Below are positions 39,849 to 49,317 of a stretch of DNA of 64,000 nucleotides, piece after piece; positions within the stretch are counted from its first letter, which is position 1; each line of letters begins with the position of its first letter. The position numbers and the translations under genes were made by a program. Source of the DNA: Pseudomonas lalkuanensis (lineage in GTDB: Bacteria; Pseudomonadota; Gammaproteobacteria; Pseudomonadales; Pseudomonadaceae); the NCBI RefSeq assembly GCF_008807375.1, contig NZ_CP043311.1, forward strand, positions 3,700,001 through 3,764,000, in the 5' to 3' direction. Below the pieces are notes generated by a model. That model saw only the letters and a list, made by a program, of their open reading frames with translations, was not told where the DNA came from and did not search any database.

Positions 39849-40295
39849 TCACCAAACCTCATGTGTCTCCGCTCTGTAGTTGTTTTCAATTCGTTCAACG
39901 AGTAGAGGTGCACTGATGATTCCCCTAGTAGAGCACCTCTGCTCCTCCAAACTGAGATCTCGCTCAAGCCGGACTGCCTCATCGCCATTCCACAGCCAGA
40001 TAGAGCCACCGGGACCACCGTTCCTAGAGCGGAACGTGGGAAATGCTTGCAAGCTTTCAGGAACAGGAACGTTTGCAACCACGGATAGCAGCCCTTGATT
40101 AACTGCGCTCTGAACCACAAAGAAAGCAGAGAACTGAACAGGACTACTTACTACAGCTGAATAATCTGCTGGCTCCGTGTCGTAAAACCCGGAAAACACC
40201 CGGATCAAATAGCCAAACTCAGGATGCTTGTGCGTGACTTGCGCATATGCAACCCCCTGCGAAGTCAGAACTTGCAGAACATCACCCAGTTTCAC
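39849..40295 (-). CDS. Imm26-like immunity protein
   Basis: A 148-residue protein starting MKLGDVLQVLTSQGVAYAQV, with HPEFGYLIRVFSGFYDTEPADYSAVVSS, an Imm26-type pattern in which a beta-rich domain opens with G-D-x-L and a Tyr-Ala-Gln-Val strand. Imm26 proteins neutralise nuclease toxins at the C-termini of polymorphic toxins. It lies 11 bp after the toxin fragment on the same strand, the usual toxin-then-immunity order. Family assignment is by motif only. Confidence 0.65.
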   Translation of the reverse strand: MKLGDVLQVLTSQGVAYAQVTHKHPEFGYLIRVFSGFYDTEPADYSAVVSSPVQFSAFFVVQSAVNQGLLSVVANVPVPESLQAFPTFRSRNGGPGGSIWLWNGDEAVRLERDLSLEEQRCSTRGIISAPLLVERIENNYRAETHEVW

Positions 40296-40306
40296 TTTTT
40301 TGCCAT

Positions 40307-40582
40307 TTAAAATCCTTCATACCCGGCTCTCTTCAACAGCTCAGCGCCGCGAATCAGCCCCTGCTCGTATTTGGTCGGGTTCTTAATCTTGGAGATGGAA
40401 TTGATTTTGTTGATGAGTGTGCCGCCATCTTTTCCAAGACCATGAAAGTCAATCAGCGTTTGCTCAACCGCACGGGCATCCGCACGTGACAAGTTTTGCA
40501 GCCCTACAATTTTATCAATTGCGATTCCTTTTTCGCGCAAGTGCGCCTGACCTCGCTTCACTATATCGTCGGTCAGGTACAT
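40307..40582 (-). CDS. Orphan polymorphic-toxin C-terminal domain
   Basis: A 91-residue frame ending RSADARAVEQTLIDFHGLGK-DGGTLINKINSISKI and RGAELLKRAGYEGF. The Q-x-L-I-D-x-x-G-L and L-x-N-K-I-N-S-I-S pattern is the tail of toxins of the GIY-YIG/URI-like nuclease group on Rhs/CDI/YD-repeat proteins. The large N-terminal delivery part is absent: upstream of the ATG at 40582 the sequence switches to a dispersed repeat. It may therefore be a silent toxin tip, with its immunity gene next to it, that could be joined by recombination to a full-length toxin elsewhere. Confidence 0.6.
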   Translation of the reverse strand: MYLTDDIVKRGQAHLREKGIAIDKIVGLQNLSRADARAVEQTLIDFHGLGKDGGTLINKINSISKIKNPTKYEQGLIRGAELLKRAGYEGF

Positions 40583-40673
40583 GTGTTCTGGAACAGGTAG
40601 CTCAGGCTGAGGGCACCGGGATTGACCCGGTGCCCTTGCTTTTTTGCGCCCCTGTCCATTCGGACACCCGCGC
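40574..40673 (+). repeat. Direct repeat copy A flanking the DMSP/HipBA segment
   Basis: A ~100-bp block beginning CAGGTACATGTGTTCTGGAA and ending ATTCGGACACCCGCGC. It is about 88% identical by eye to 51692-51790 in the same orientation. It includes a codable tail QVHVFWNR-stop and a terminator hairpin GGGCACCGGG-ATTGA-CCCGGTGCCC followed by CTTGCTTTTTT. The two copies bracket 11 kb holding the ddd genes and the first HipBA module. Confidence 0.75.
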
Positions 40674-40855
40674 GCACCACCCTGAAGGCTGATCAGGTGC
40701 TGCACGCACCCTGCAATCAGCCAGAGGCACGCAAGCTAAATCTCAGCCGCACATCAGGCGTCCCACGGTGCTGTATCTGGACGAGACGAACGAAAAGCAC
40801 CACCAACCAGACGACCGAGCAAACTCGTGCCACCTCACTGGCAGCTTGTTGTCGC

Positions 40856-42487
40856 TCATTTGCCCATAGTGGCCGCCACCGGACTCAAAATGTCCGGCCT
40901 GATCGTCTCTTCCCTATGCCCAGGAACCGCGACCTGCGACGCGGCCAGAACCACTTCGCGCTGTTCGAGTTGATCGCCGAAGTCTGTCCTGATCATGCGA
41001 ACCAGGGACCAGGCCAGCACGCCGAGGACCGGTATCAGTGGAAGTGCCACGACGATTGTCGACGTCTGCACCGCCTTGAGCCCCCCGACCTTGATCAGAC
41101 CGATACCGATCACCGCCAGAAGCAATGCCCAGACAATACGTAGCCAGCGTTGCGGCTCGTCATAACCGTTCAGTTCACGCGAAGTGACCGACGCCAGGAC
41201 GTATGCGGCAGAATCCAGCGTGGTAGCCAGGAACACGAAGCACAACAGCACGAACGCGGCAATTATTGGACCGGAGAACGGAATGGTCTTGAGGATGGCG
41301 AGAACGGCTGCCGGAATACCCTGCTGACTAAGGATCGCGCTCACGTCCAGCGCACCAGACAACTGGAGATTCAGCGAATATCCGCCCCATACGGCGAAGA
41401 AGACCCAGCAGCCGAGACTGCCCCAGACCAACTCGGCAAGAATCAACTCCTTGATGGTGCGGCCCCGTGAAATACGAGCCACGAACAAACCCATCATCGG
41501 CGCGTAGGCAATCCACCAGGCCCAGTAGAAAACCGTCCAATCCTGGGGGAAGGAGCCCTTCGCGATCGGGTCGGTCCACAAGCTCATGTGAATGAAGTTG
41601 TTGAACATCAATCCCAGGCTGTTTGCCCATCCATTAATAATCATCAGGGTGGGGCCGATGATGGCTACAAACGCCAACAGCAGAAGTGCCAGATAGACGT
41701 TTATGTCGCTGAGGATCTTGATTCCCTTGCTGAGACCGAACCAGACGCTCATACCGAACATCAGTGTCCAGAGGGAGAGAATCGCCATATCGAAGGCAAA
41801 CGACGGCTTGATCCCAAAGACATCGCTGGCCAGGGTCGAGACCAGCGGTACGGCAAGACCGAGCGAAGTTCCCACGCCCCCGACAATCCCGAAAACCACG
41901 ATCGTATCGAGCAGGATGCCCATCCAGCCGTTGGCCTTGTCTCCAAGTACCCCACGTGCAGCAACCGATAGACGTACACCGGGCTGTCGGCGCACATACA
42001 TGGAATAGGCGATGGGCAAGGCGGGCAAACAGTAGAACGCCCAAGGCGTGACGCCCCAATGGAACTGTCCGTAGGTCAGTGCCCACTCGGCAGCCTCTCG
42101 GCTGTGCGCTGCGACATTCAGTGGCGGTGCGTTGAAGTAGTAGATCGGCTCAACCCAGGCCCAGTTGACGATGGCAATACCGATACCACCGCAGAAAATC
42201 ATCGCGACCCAACTGAAATAGGAAAACTCGGGTACATCCGTATCCCGGCCTAAGCGGATGTTTCCGTAACGGCCGAAAGCGAGCCAAAGCAAAAACGCAA
42301 CCACTGCCAGCCCGGAAACCAGGTACAGCCAACCGAACTTCCCGGTGGAAAACGCAAACATCTGGTTGATGATCGCTTCACCCGACTCGGGGAAAGCAAC
42401 CAAGGGAATGGTGATGCCCAGAATGACAATCAATGAGGGCCAGAATACGCGCCCATCAAGCGCAGTGCCCGTGTGGACTTTGTTCAT
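40856..42487 (-). CDS. dddT: BCCT-family transporter, probable DMSP importer DddT
   Basis: A 543-residue betaine/choline/carnitine transporter with 12 membrane segments. The family Trp motif WTVFYWAWWIAYAPMMGLFVARISRGRT is intact, as are GGIGIAIVNWAWVEPIYYF and YGQFHWGVTPWAFYCLPALP. BCCT carriers import zwitterions by ion symport or exchange; DMSP is structurally close to glycine betaine. Position as last gene of a dddD-dddB-dddC operon supports DMSP as substrate, though betaine uptake cannot be excluded. It starts 349 bp from dddC on the same strand, so it may have its own promoter. Confidence 0.83.
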   Translation of the reverse strand: MNKVHTGTALDGRVFWPSLIVILGITIPLVAFPESGEAIINQMFAFSTGKFGWLYLVSGLAVVAFLLWLAFGRYGNIRLGRDTDVPEFSYFSWVAMIFCGGIGIAIVNWAWVEPIYYFNAPPLNVAAHSREAAEWALTYGQFHWGVTPWAFYCLPALPIAYSMYVRRQPGVRLSVAARGVLGDKANGWMGILLDTIVVFGIVGGVGTSLGLAVPLVSTLASDVFGIKPSFAFDMAILSLWTLMFGMSVWFGLSKGIKILSDINVYLALLLLAFVAIIGPTLMIINGWANSLGLMFNNFIHMSLWTDPIAKGSFPQDWTVFYWAWWIAYAPMMGLFVARISRGRTIKELILAELVWGSLGCWVFFAVWGGYSLNLQLSGALDVSAILSQQGIPAAVLAILKTIPFSGPIIAAFVLLCFVFLATTLDSAAYVLASVTSRELNGYDEPQRWLRIVWALLLAVIGIGLIKVGGLKAVQTSTIVVALPLIPVLGVLAWSLVRMIRTDFGDQLEQREVVLAASQVAVPGHREETIRPDILSPVAATMGK

Positions 42488-42836
42488 TTCGCAAGTCTCC
42501 TCAATAGCTCATTGCCTTTCACAGCAGTGCAAGGCCAGAAACCGGATTAGTTCCGCAGATCGGCCGGAAAGCTGACGTGGGGTCGCGCAGAGCGGAGGAG
42601 ATAGCAGGGGCAGCGGAGCGAAATATTCTTGTGATTGTTGTTCATAGTCGTCTCTCGATTGCGGGATTTATTGTTGTGTTCGACTTGAGTCGTCTTCGGT
42701 TGCCCGGGGCGCCTTGATCAAGTCGGTGTCACCCTTATGCGGCGGAGCTCGTTAAGCGTCGGTGATTGCAGCGCTCCAACGAAACATGGCCAGATCCCCA
42801 CCAGGCGTTGCCAACACCCGGTGGGACATCCAGTAG
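42488..42836. other. Spacer between dddC and dddT
   Basis: 349 bp with no open frame of substance. It is AT-richer than the flanking genes, with TTGTTGTT runs, and presumably holds the dddT promoter. No clear hairpin. Confidence 0.35.
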
Positions 42837-44333
42837 CTACTTCATCGTCGGCATGGAGAACTCGACGCCTTCACGCACACCGGACGACGGCCAACGCTGG
42901 GTCACGGTCTTGCGGCGGGTATAGAAACGAACTGCATCCGGGCCATAGGCGTGCAGGTCGCCGAACAACGAACGCTTCCAGCCACCGAAGCTGTGGTAGG
43001 CCACCGGCACCGGCAGCGGGACGTTGATACCGACCATGCCGACCTTGATGTTGTCGGAGAAGTACCGAGCGGCTTCACCGTCGCGGGTGAAGATGCAGGT
43101 GCCGTTGCCGTACTCGTGGTTGTCGATCAGCGCCATGGCTTCTTGCATGCTGTTGACGCGAACAACCTGCAGCACGGGGCCAAAGATCTCTTCCTTGTAG
43201 CTGACCATTTCCGGCGTCACCCGATCGATCAGAGTGCCGCCCACGAAGAAACCGTTCTCGTAGCCTTCGACACAGGGCTGACGACCGTCGACCACAACAG
43301 TGGCGCCCTGCTCTTCCGCACTGTCGATGTAGCCAATCACCTTCTGCTGATGCTGGCGGGTGATAACAGGACCGAAATCATTCTTGCTGTCGGTGTAGGC
43401 GCCGACTTTCAGGTTCTGCATGGCCGCCTGCATTTTCTCGACCAGCGCATCCGCAGCTGCATCACCCACCGCCACGGCGACCGACAAGGCCATGCAGCGC
43501 TCGCCGGAAGAGCCGAAGGCTGCCCCGAGCAGTTGGTTAACAGCGTTGTCCATGTCTGCGTCGGGCATCACGATGGCGTGGTTCTTGGCACCACCCAGCG
43601 CTTGGCAACGTTTGCCATGGGCAGTCGCGGTGGAATAGATGTACTCGGCCACCGGAGTCGAACCGACAAAACTCACCGCCTGAACGCGAGGGTCGCGCAG
43701 GAGGATGTCCACCGCTTCCTTGTCACCGTTCACCACGTTCAGCACACCATTGGGCAGACCCGCTTCTTGCAGCAGCTGGGCAATGAACAGGGTGGAGCTC
43801 GGATCGCGCTCGGAAGGCTTGAGGATGAAGCAGTTGCCGCTGGCAATCGCCATCGGGAACATCCACAGCGGCACCATCACCGGGAAGTTGAACGGGGTGA
43901 TGCCGGCCACCACGCCCAACGGCTGGAACTCGCTCCAGGAGTCAATGTTCGGTCCAACGTTCTTGCTGTGTTCCCCCTTGAGAAGCTCGGCGATGCCACA
44001 GGCGTATTCGACGTTCTCGATGCCGCGCTGCAGCTCACCGGCGGCGTCATGGGAGATCTTGCCGTGCTCCTCACCAATCATCTGGCAGATGGTGTCGGCG
44101 TTCTTCTCCAACAGTTCCTTGAAGCGGAACATCACTCGGGCACGTTTGATCGGCGGCGTATCGCGCCAGGCCGGGAAGGCTGCTTCAGCCGCGGCAATCG
44201 CACAATCCACGGTCTGGGCGGTGGCCAGTGCGACCTGGCGGGAAACTTCACCAGTAGCCGGGTTGAAGACATCCTGGGTGCGCTTGGCGGCAGTTGTGAT
44301 CTGGCCGTTGATCAGGTGGCCTACAGTGTTCAT
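42837..44333 (-). CDS. dddC: CoA-acylating (methyl)malonate-semialdehyde dehydrogenase DddC
   Basis: A 498-residue MmsA-type aldehyde dehydrogenase: FNPATGEVSRQVALATAQTVDCAI, GITPFNFPVMVPLWMFPMAIA, FVGSTPVAEYIYSTATAHGKR and the catalytic Cys in GSSGERCMALSVAVAVG. MmsA enzymes convert (methyl)malonate semialdehyde with CoA and NAD to acetyl- or propionyl-CoA and CO2. In the ddd route DddC takes malonate semialdehyde, formed by DddB from 3-hydroxypropionate, to acetyl-CoA. The final residues (FSMPTMK) match MmsA ends. It follows dddB by 48 bp. Confidence 0.9.
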   Translation of the reverse strand: MNTVGHLINGQITTAAKRTQDVFNPATGEVSRQVALATAQTVDCAIAAAEAAFPAWRDTPPIKRARVMFRFKELLEKNADTICQMIGEEHGKISHDAAGELQRGIENVEYACGIAELLKGEHSKNVGPNIDSWSEFQPLGVVAGITPFNFPVMVPLWMFPMAIASGNCFILKPSERDPSSTLFIAQLLQEAGLPNGVLNVVNGDKEAVDILLRDPRVQAVSFVGSTPVAEYIYSTATAHGKRCQALGGAKNHAIVMPDADMDNAVNQLLGAAFGSSGERCMALSVAVAVGDAAADALVEKMQAAMQNLKVGAYTDSKNDFGPVITRQHQQKVIGYIDSAEEQGATVVVDGRQPCVEGYENGFFVGGTLIDRVTPEMVSYKEEIFGPVLQVVRVNSMQEAMALIDNHEYGNGTCIFTRDGEAARYFSDNIKVGMVGINVPLPVPVAYHSFGGWKRSLFGDLHAYGPDAVRFYTRRKTVTQRWPSSGVREGVEFSMPTMK

Positions 44334-44381
44334 GAGCGGATTCCTCGTATGTTCAGACAGGTTCGAAAAGGGCGAAAGGAC

Positions 44382-45539
44382 TTACCAGAGGCTGCGGTAC
44401 AGCTCGACCATCTCGGCCTCGCTTGGTACGCGCGGGTTATTGCCAGGCGAGCCGGAGGCCAGCGCCTGACGAGCCATGGTCGGCATGAGCTCAAAGAACT
44501 GATTACGATCGATACCGAACTGCGCCGGTGTTGGCACGTTCAACTCAGCGTTGATCGCCTCCAGTTCAGTGAGGAGCTTCTCAACAGCGATGTTGTCGCT
44601 GTCTGAGGCGGTAGCTACCCCCATCGCTCGCGCACAGTCGGCGTAGCGATCCCGGGCCGAGGGGATGGAGAACGCAGTAACAGCAGGCAGCAGCATGGCG
44701 TTCGAAAGGCCATGCGGCACATGGAAGAACGCGCCGATCGGGCGGCTCATTCCATGCACCAAAGCGACCGAGGCGGCCGAGAACGCCAAACCCGCCAGGG
44801 TCGAACCCAGCATCACCGCTTCACGTGCCGCGCGATCATCACCCTTTGCATAGACCCGACGCAGGTTCGGTCCGATCAGACGCATTGCGGCCAGCGCCTG
44901 TGCATCGCTGAACAGGTTCGCCTTCTTGCTGACATAGGCCTCGATGGCATGGGTCAGCGCATCGATTCCGGTATCGGCAGTGACCCTCGGAGGCAAGCTC
45001 AGGGTCAGCTCGAAGTCCACCAGTGCGGCCACGGGCATGAAGCCTGCCCCGACGCAGAGCATCTTCTCGTCGCTTTTCTCGTCGGTGATGATGGTGAAGC
45101 GAGTCACTTCCGAACCGGTGCCGGCAGTGGTTGGAATGGCGATGATCGGCAGACCGGCCTCGGTGACGTTGCGCGGGAACTTGTAGTCGCGCATTTCGCC
45201 ACCGTGCTTGGCGAGGATGCCGATGGCCTTGGCGCTATCAATCGGGCTACCGCCGCCCAGTGCGATGATGCTGTCGTAGCCACCACTCCGAGCGGTTTCG
45301 ACACCTGCCTGGATTGAGGCAACCGTGGGTTCAGGTACGGTATCGGAGAAGACGTCTGCATACAGACCGGTATCGGCGAGGGCATTTTGAATGCGCCCGG
45401 CGTAGCCCAGTTCAACCATCATGCGGTCGGTAATGATCAGCGGGCGCATGCATCCCAGGCTGGCGAGGATCTGCGGGATCTGCAGGCTGGCCCCGGCTCC
45501 GGTCTGCAGAACGCGGGGGAGAATGCTTGAGTAAGTCAT
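44382..45539 (-). CDS. dddB: Iron-containing alcohol dehydrogenase DddB
   Basis: A 385-residue group III (Fe-dependent) alcohol dehydrogenase: GGGSPIDSAKAIGIL, TTAGTGSEVTRFTIITDE, and metal ligands in DTGIDALTHAIEAYVS and LVHGMSRPIGAFFHVPHGLSNAMLLP. In DMSP catabolism DddB oxidises 3-hydroxypropionate to malonate semialdehyde with NAD. Located 140 bp after dddD and 48 bp before dddC on the same strand. Its general family is certain; the ddd role comes from the neighbours. Confidence 0.88.
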   Translation of the reverse strand: MTYSSILPRVLQTGAGASLQIPQILASLGCMRPLIITDRMMVELGYAGRIQNALADTGLYADVFSDTVPEPTVASIQAGVETARSGGYDSIIALGGGSPIDSAKAIGILAKHGGEMRDYKFPRNVTEAGLPIIAIPTTAGTGSEVTRFTIITDEKSDEKMLCVGAGFMPVAALVDFELTLSLPPRVTADTGIDALTHAIEAYVSKKANLFSDAQALAAMRLIGPNLRRVYAKGDDRAAREAVMLGSTLAGLAFSAASVALVHGMSRPIGAFFHVPHGLSNAMLLPAVTAFSIPSARDRYADCARAMGVATASDSDNIAVEKLLTELEAINAELNVPTPAQFGIDRNQFFELMPTMARQALASGSPGNNPRVPSEAEMVELYRSLW

Positions 45540-45679
45540 GATGAAATCTCTTTTCGCGGCATGAGCGAGCCCGCGAGCGGGCTTCGACGCTCGTTCTTAG
45601 AGAGGGTGAGGGCATCCTGGGGCGGTTCAGACCCGATACGAGGAATAGGCCTGAACCGCGTACTGGGTGGTCCTACCGG

Positions 45680-48178
45680 TTAGGTAGGCAGGTACTCGTC
45701 ACTCCAGCTTTCGCTGATCGCTCCGATATCCAGCAGCGTGCGAATCTGCTCAGCGCTGTAACCCAGTCGTTCAAGAACCCTGCGGGTAGAGGCACCAAAC
45801 TTCTCTGCCGGCGGAAGGGCGCGAATGCGCGAGACGCGCGGGCGAATCGCGTAAGGGTCGAGCTGCGTAATCCGATGACCGCTGGGATGATCGCCATACA
45901 CGCTGAAGGCGTAGCTGCCGATGCTCGTGCCCGGCTGACCATCGGCTGCGCGGCTATAACGTTGACGCAGATTGTCAATGTTGTCCGGCACCGCAGCAGC
46001 GATGTTGGCCGCTTGCAGACGCTCTTGCAGCGTTGCACTGGACATGCGGCCGATGGCTTGGCCAAGGAAGGCCTCACGATCGGTCGCCGAAGCCACTCCT
46101 GCCAGTTCGGCAATAGCACCGAACTTGTCCAGGTCACTCTCGTCAGCATCCAGGTAGATCCAGCCGTCTGCCGTGCGGTAGAAGCGCGACAGCTCGCTGT
46201 AACCTACGGCGTCACGACCAGAAGGTTCATCGAAGGGGCCGCGACCTGCGTAGTCGTAGCAGAACGGTATCTGGACCAGGTTACCCAGTGCCGCCAGAGA
46301 GGTGCGCGCACGGTGGGCTTCGCCGGAGCGATGCTTACGATACAGCGCAGTGGCCACACCCAGGGCTGCAGCGAAGCCGCACATCACATCGATGGTACCG
46401 ACGTGGGCGTGTTCTTCTGGGGTCTGCATGCCGCCGCCAAATCGCAGCATGATGCCGGTGGTGGCCTGGATCAGATCGTCGTAGCCCAGGTAGTCGGTAC
46501 GCGGTCCACGGCGCGGGCCACCGAAGCAATCGAGCTGGCAGAAGATCACACCAGGATTGACCGCCTGCAGGCTGGCCTCGTCCAGGCCCAGCGGGGCCAA
46601 CTGACGATCCGGGGCGTTCATCACAATTACGTCCACTTCGCGAACCAGGCGGTTGAACACCTCGCGACCGGCAACGGTGTTGAGGTCGACCAGGATGCTT
46701 TCCTTGCCGCGTGCGGAGGACAGGCCGAAGACGACTGTGTTCCACGGATCGTAGTTGGGCACTGCCGGATCAAGCTTGATGACATCTGCGCCGAAGCGGC
46801 CGAGGAACGAGGTGGAGTGCGGACCGGCGATGACGTTGGTAAGGTCGAGGATCTTCACACCGTCCAGCCAACCACTCTGACCGTCCAATTTCGGTGCCGG
46901 CAGGGTCGGGGTCGGACGTTCCTGCAGCGTTGCCAGCGCCTCATCGAAAGTAACGTCACGCCGGGAAACCGGCTTGAGCATCGGTTCTGCACAGCCTTCC
47001 AACCATGCCACCGGCCCTGGTTGTTTCATTAGCCCGTACTCGCGGTCCGTCACCTCGACTACCAGACCAGCAGTGTTGGAGTGCTCGTCGTGTAGCCATT
47101 CCTGAGTGGAACGGTGTGGAGCCCCAGGGAATCGCCCCTCGCCGAAGATCACTTCCCACTCGGCAGCAGTCTTCGTGAGGAACACTTCCTTCATCCGTGC
47201 GGAGATACGCGCGGCCCAATCTGCGGGCAGCGGGTAGACACCTAGGGAAGCATCGCCTTCCCACTGATCGATCGGCAGGTACGGGTTGTCCACCTTGGGC
47301 AGGCCAGCGGCGAGCATTTCCTCGTACAGCCCCATTGCCTGCAGGCAGCGCTTGGCATGGTCTCGGTGCGAAGGACAGACCGCATAGAACTTGCGGCCAT
47401 CGGCGCATTCGTAGGTGCGATAGAAGGGATCCAGGTACTCCTGCAGCTCCTCATAGCTGAGGTTCATCGGCAGGTTCTCCGCCCTGCGCCGCTCGCTCTC
47501 CTTCTCGCGCAAGGTCTTGTATCGCAGCGGATAGCCGTCGATCTTGATGGAGTTGTACGAAAGCCCTTCCATCACCGCCGAGGAAAGCGGCACTTCAATC
47601 TCATCACCTACGCCACTTTTTTCGCGCGCCTGCAGAGCCAATACCACGGCCGACACTGCGAGCATGGTGCCGTAGGCGGAGGCCAACGGCAGCGGAGAGA
47701 AGCTTGGGTTGATCCCCATCAGCACCCGATTCTGGCCCATGTCGGTGAACACGCCAGAGGCTGACGCGATTACTGCCTCGGTGGCGCGCCACTCACGACG
47801 CAACTCATCGTTGCTGGCGAAACCGGGGATGGAAAGTGTGATCAGTTCCGGGCGGCTACGCCGCAGCTCAGAGAAATTCAGGCCTAGGCCTGCCATCACA
47901 CCCGGGCGGAAGTTTTCGATCACAACATCCGCCTTCGCTACCAGTTCGCGTGCCTGGCGCAGTCCATCGGCACTCTTCAGATCCAAGCGCATGCACAGCT
48001 TGTTGCGGTTGAGTGTGGCGTTGGCCGGACTGTCCCAAAGCGGGCCCGTTGGGGGATCGATGTGAATGACGGTGGCACCGAGATCGGCGAGGATCATCGC
48101 TACCGCGGGACCGGCGATGTACTGGCCGAAGTCGATAACGTTGACGCCCTGCAGGGGCAGTTGCTTAGCGTTTCCCAT
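45680..48178 (-). CDS. dddD: DMSP CoA-transferase/lyase DddD
   Basis: An 832-residue protein of two class III (CaiB/BaiF) CoA-transferase domains in tandem. The first (1-400) starts VNVIDFGQYIAGPAVAMILADLGATVIHID; the second (about 435-830) starts WLDGVKILDLTNVIAGPHSTSFLGRFGADVIKLD. In the first domain the position of the catalytic Asp is occupied by a Ser/Pro/Ala stretch (SFSPLPLASAYG). In the second, GTIDVMCGFAAALGVATAL has Asp near 597, aligning with the essential Asp of Marinomonas DddD. DddD transfers CoA from acetyl-CoA to DMSP and cleaves it to dimethyl sulfide plus a 3-hydroxypropionate unit. Length (~830) and neighbours dddB, dddC, dddT and a LysR gene match known DddD clusters. Two-domain carnitine-type CoA transferases are the alternative. 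Confidence 0.88.
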   Translation of the reverse strand: MGNAKQLPLQGVNVIDFGQYIAGPAVAMILADLGATVIHIDPPTGPLWDSPANATLNRNKLCMRLDLKSADGLRQARELVAKADVVIENFRPGVMAGLGLNFSELRRSRPELITLSIPGFASNDELRREWRATEAVIASASGVFTDMGQNRVLMGINPSFSPLPLASAYGTMLAVSAVVLALQAREKSGVGDEIEVPLSSAVMEGLSYNSIKIDGYPLRYKTLREKESERRRAENLPMNLSYEELQEYLDPFYRTYECADGRKFYAVCPSHRDHAKRCLQAMGLYEEMLAAGLPKVDNPYLPIDQWEGDASLGVYPLPADWAARISARMKEVFLTKTAAEWEVIFGEGRFPGAPHRSTQEWLHDEHSNTAGLVVEVTDREYGLMKQPGPVAWLEGCAEPMLKPVSRRDVTFDEALATLQERPTPTLPAPKLDGQSGWLDGVKILDLTNVIAGPHSTSFLGRFGADVIKLDPAVPNYDPWNTVVFGLSSARGKESILVDLNTVAGREVFNRLVREVDVIVMNAPDRQLAPLGLDEASLQAVNPGVIFCQLDCFGGPRRGPRTDYLGYDDLIQATTGIMLRFGGGMQTPEEHAHVGTIDVMCGFAAALGVATALYRKHRSGEAHRARTSLAALGNLVQIPFCYDYAGRGPFDEPSGRDAVGYSELSRFYRTADGWIYLDADESDLDKFGAIAELAGVASATDREAFLGQAIGRMSSATLQERLQAANIAAAVPDNIDNLRQRYSRAADGQPGTSIGSYAFSVYGDHPSGHRITQLDPYAIRPRVSRIRALPPAEKFGASTRRVLERLGYSAEQIRTLLDIGAISESWSDEYLPT

Positions 48179-48340
48179 GAGGTAACCCTATCTAGCGCCG
48201 AGTCGGCCAGGCAGACCGACCACGGTTTATTGTTGTTGTCGATTTCTTGCATTAACCGGTCACCTGACCTGACTAGCAGGGCCATCGGCTTGCGATCTGG
48301 GGGCTACTTTCGGGAAAACGTCTGCCAGGGAAAAGCAATA

Positions 48341-48366
48341 AAAAATGGCCCTAAGGGGCCATTTTT
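48341..48366. terminator. Bidirectional rho-independent terminator after dddR
   Basis: AAAAATGGCC-N6-GGCCATTTTT gives a perfect 10-bp stem with A/T tracts on both sides. It lies 37 bp downstream of the dddR stop and upstream of dddD, so dddR and dddD are separate transcription units. Confidence 0.8.
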
Positions 48367-48402
48367 CTTATGGATGTCGAGCAGAGCTTATTGCAGGCGG
48401 TA

Positions 48403-49317
48403 TCAAGAATTCGCGGAGTCGGCTTCTGCGCGGAAGGCTAATGCCTCACTGGTCAACCATTCGGCAAATGCAGCAACATCAGGATTGATAACGCTGTGCT
48501 GGGTGTACACGAGATAGAAGGCCTCCTGTGTGGCGACGGTGCTGGCCAATGGAGCAATGAGGCGGCCACTTTGCAGCAGATGGTGCACGAGTGATGAGCG
48601 AGCCAAGGCCACGCCTTGGCCCAACTCCGCCACCTCAAGCGCGGAAATCAGCGTGTCGAATTGCAATCCCTGGGATGAGTCAACGCTGTCCGCTCGGTTC
48701 TTCTTGAGCCAGTAGCCCCAACCTTCTTCGTAACCCAGCACATGCAATAGTTCGTGGTGGGCCAGATCCAGCGGGCGACTCAAGGGCCTTTCGGCAGTTG
48801 GGAGACTGGGAGAACACACCGGTTGCAAGGTATCCCAGGTGAGTCGCTCGGATTTCATACCCGGCCAGCGCCCTTGCCCGTAGCGAATCTCCAGATCCGA
48901 ATCCGAAGCGGAGTCATCCACCCAGATATTGCTGTCGATTCGGATGTTGATGTGAGGATGCCGAGCACGAAAGCGCGGCAATCGCATCGCCAGCCAATGC
49001 GTGAAAAAAACCAGGCTGGTTCGCAGGACCAATACACGTCGATGCCCCTGGCCAAAAATTTCATCGGTAGCCGCTGCCAAACGTTCCACCGACTCACGTA
49101 CGACGGGAAAGTAAGACATTCCTGCTTCCGTGAGCTCCAGACCGCGCGGCAAACGCTTAAACAGGGCTGTGCCCAGCTGCGACTCCAAAGCCTTGAGCTG
49201 CTGGCTGATCGCAGCTTGCGTGAGGTTCAGCTCCTGGGCTGCATGGGTGAAGTTAAGGTGGCGGGCAGACGCTTCAAACGCGCGGAGCCAGTTCAATGGA
49301 GGTAAGCGCTTTTTCAT
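48403..49317 (-). CDS. dddR: LysR-family regulator, probable DddR
   Basis: A 304-residue GcvA-like LysR protein: a winged-helix N-terminus (LPPLNWLRAFEASARHLNFTHAAQELNLTQAAISQQLKALE) and an effector domain with LEIRYGQGRWPGMKSERLTWDTLQPVCSPSLP. The ATG at 49317 begins exactly where the family begins (MKKRLPPLNWLR); longer in-frame starts add unrelated residues. It is upstream of and co-oriented with dddD, separated by a terminator. LysR genes next to dddD activate it in response to DMSP or its product in other bacteria, so autonomy of this cluster is plausible. Confidence 0.82.
   Translation of the reverse strand: MKKRLPPLNWLRAFEASARHLNFTHAAQELNLTQAAISQQLKALESQLGTALFKRLPRGLELTEAGMSYFPVVRESVERLAAATDEIFGQGHRRVLVLRTSLVFFTHWLAMRLPRFRARHPHINIRIDSNIWVDDSASDSDLEIRYGQGRWPGMKSERLTWDTLQPVCSPSLPTAERPLSRPLDLAHHELLHVLGYEEGWGYWLKKNRADSVDSSQGLQFDTLISALEVAELGQGVALARSSLVHHLLQSGRLIAPLASTVATQEAFYLVYTQHSVINPDVAAFAEWLTSEALAFRAEADSANS

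Noticed and set aside
44382..48178. Carnitine/crotonobetaine metabolism as the function of the CoA-transferase cluster
   Set aside because: Cai-type transferases are about 400 residues with one domain, and Fe-alcohol dehydrogenase plus malonate-semialdehyde dehydrogenase fit 3-hydroxypropionate instead.
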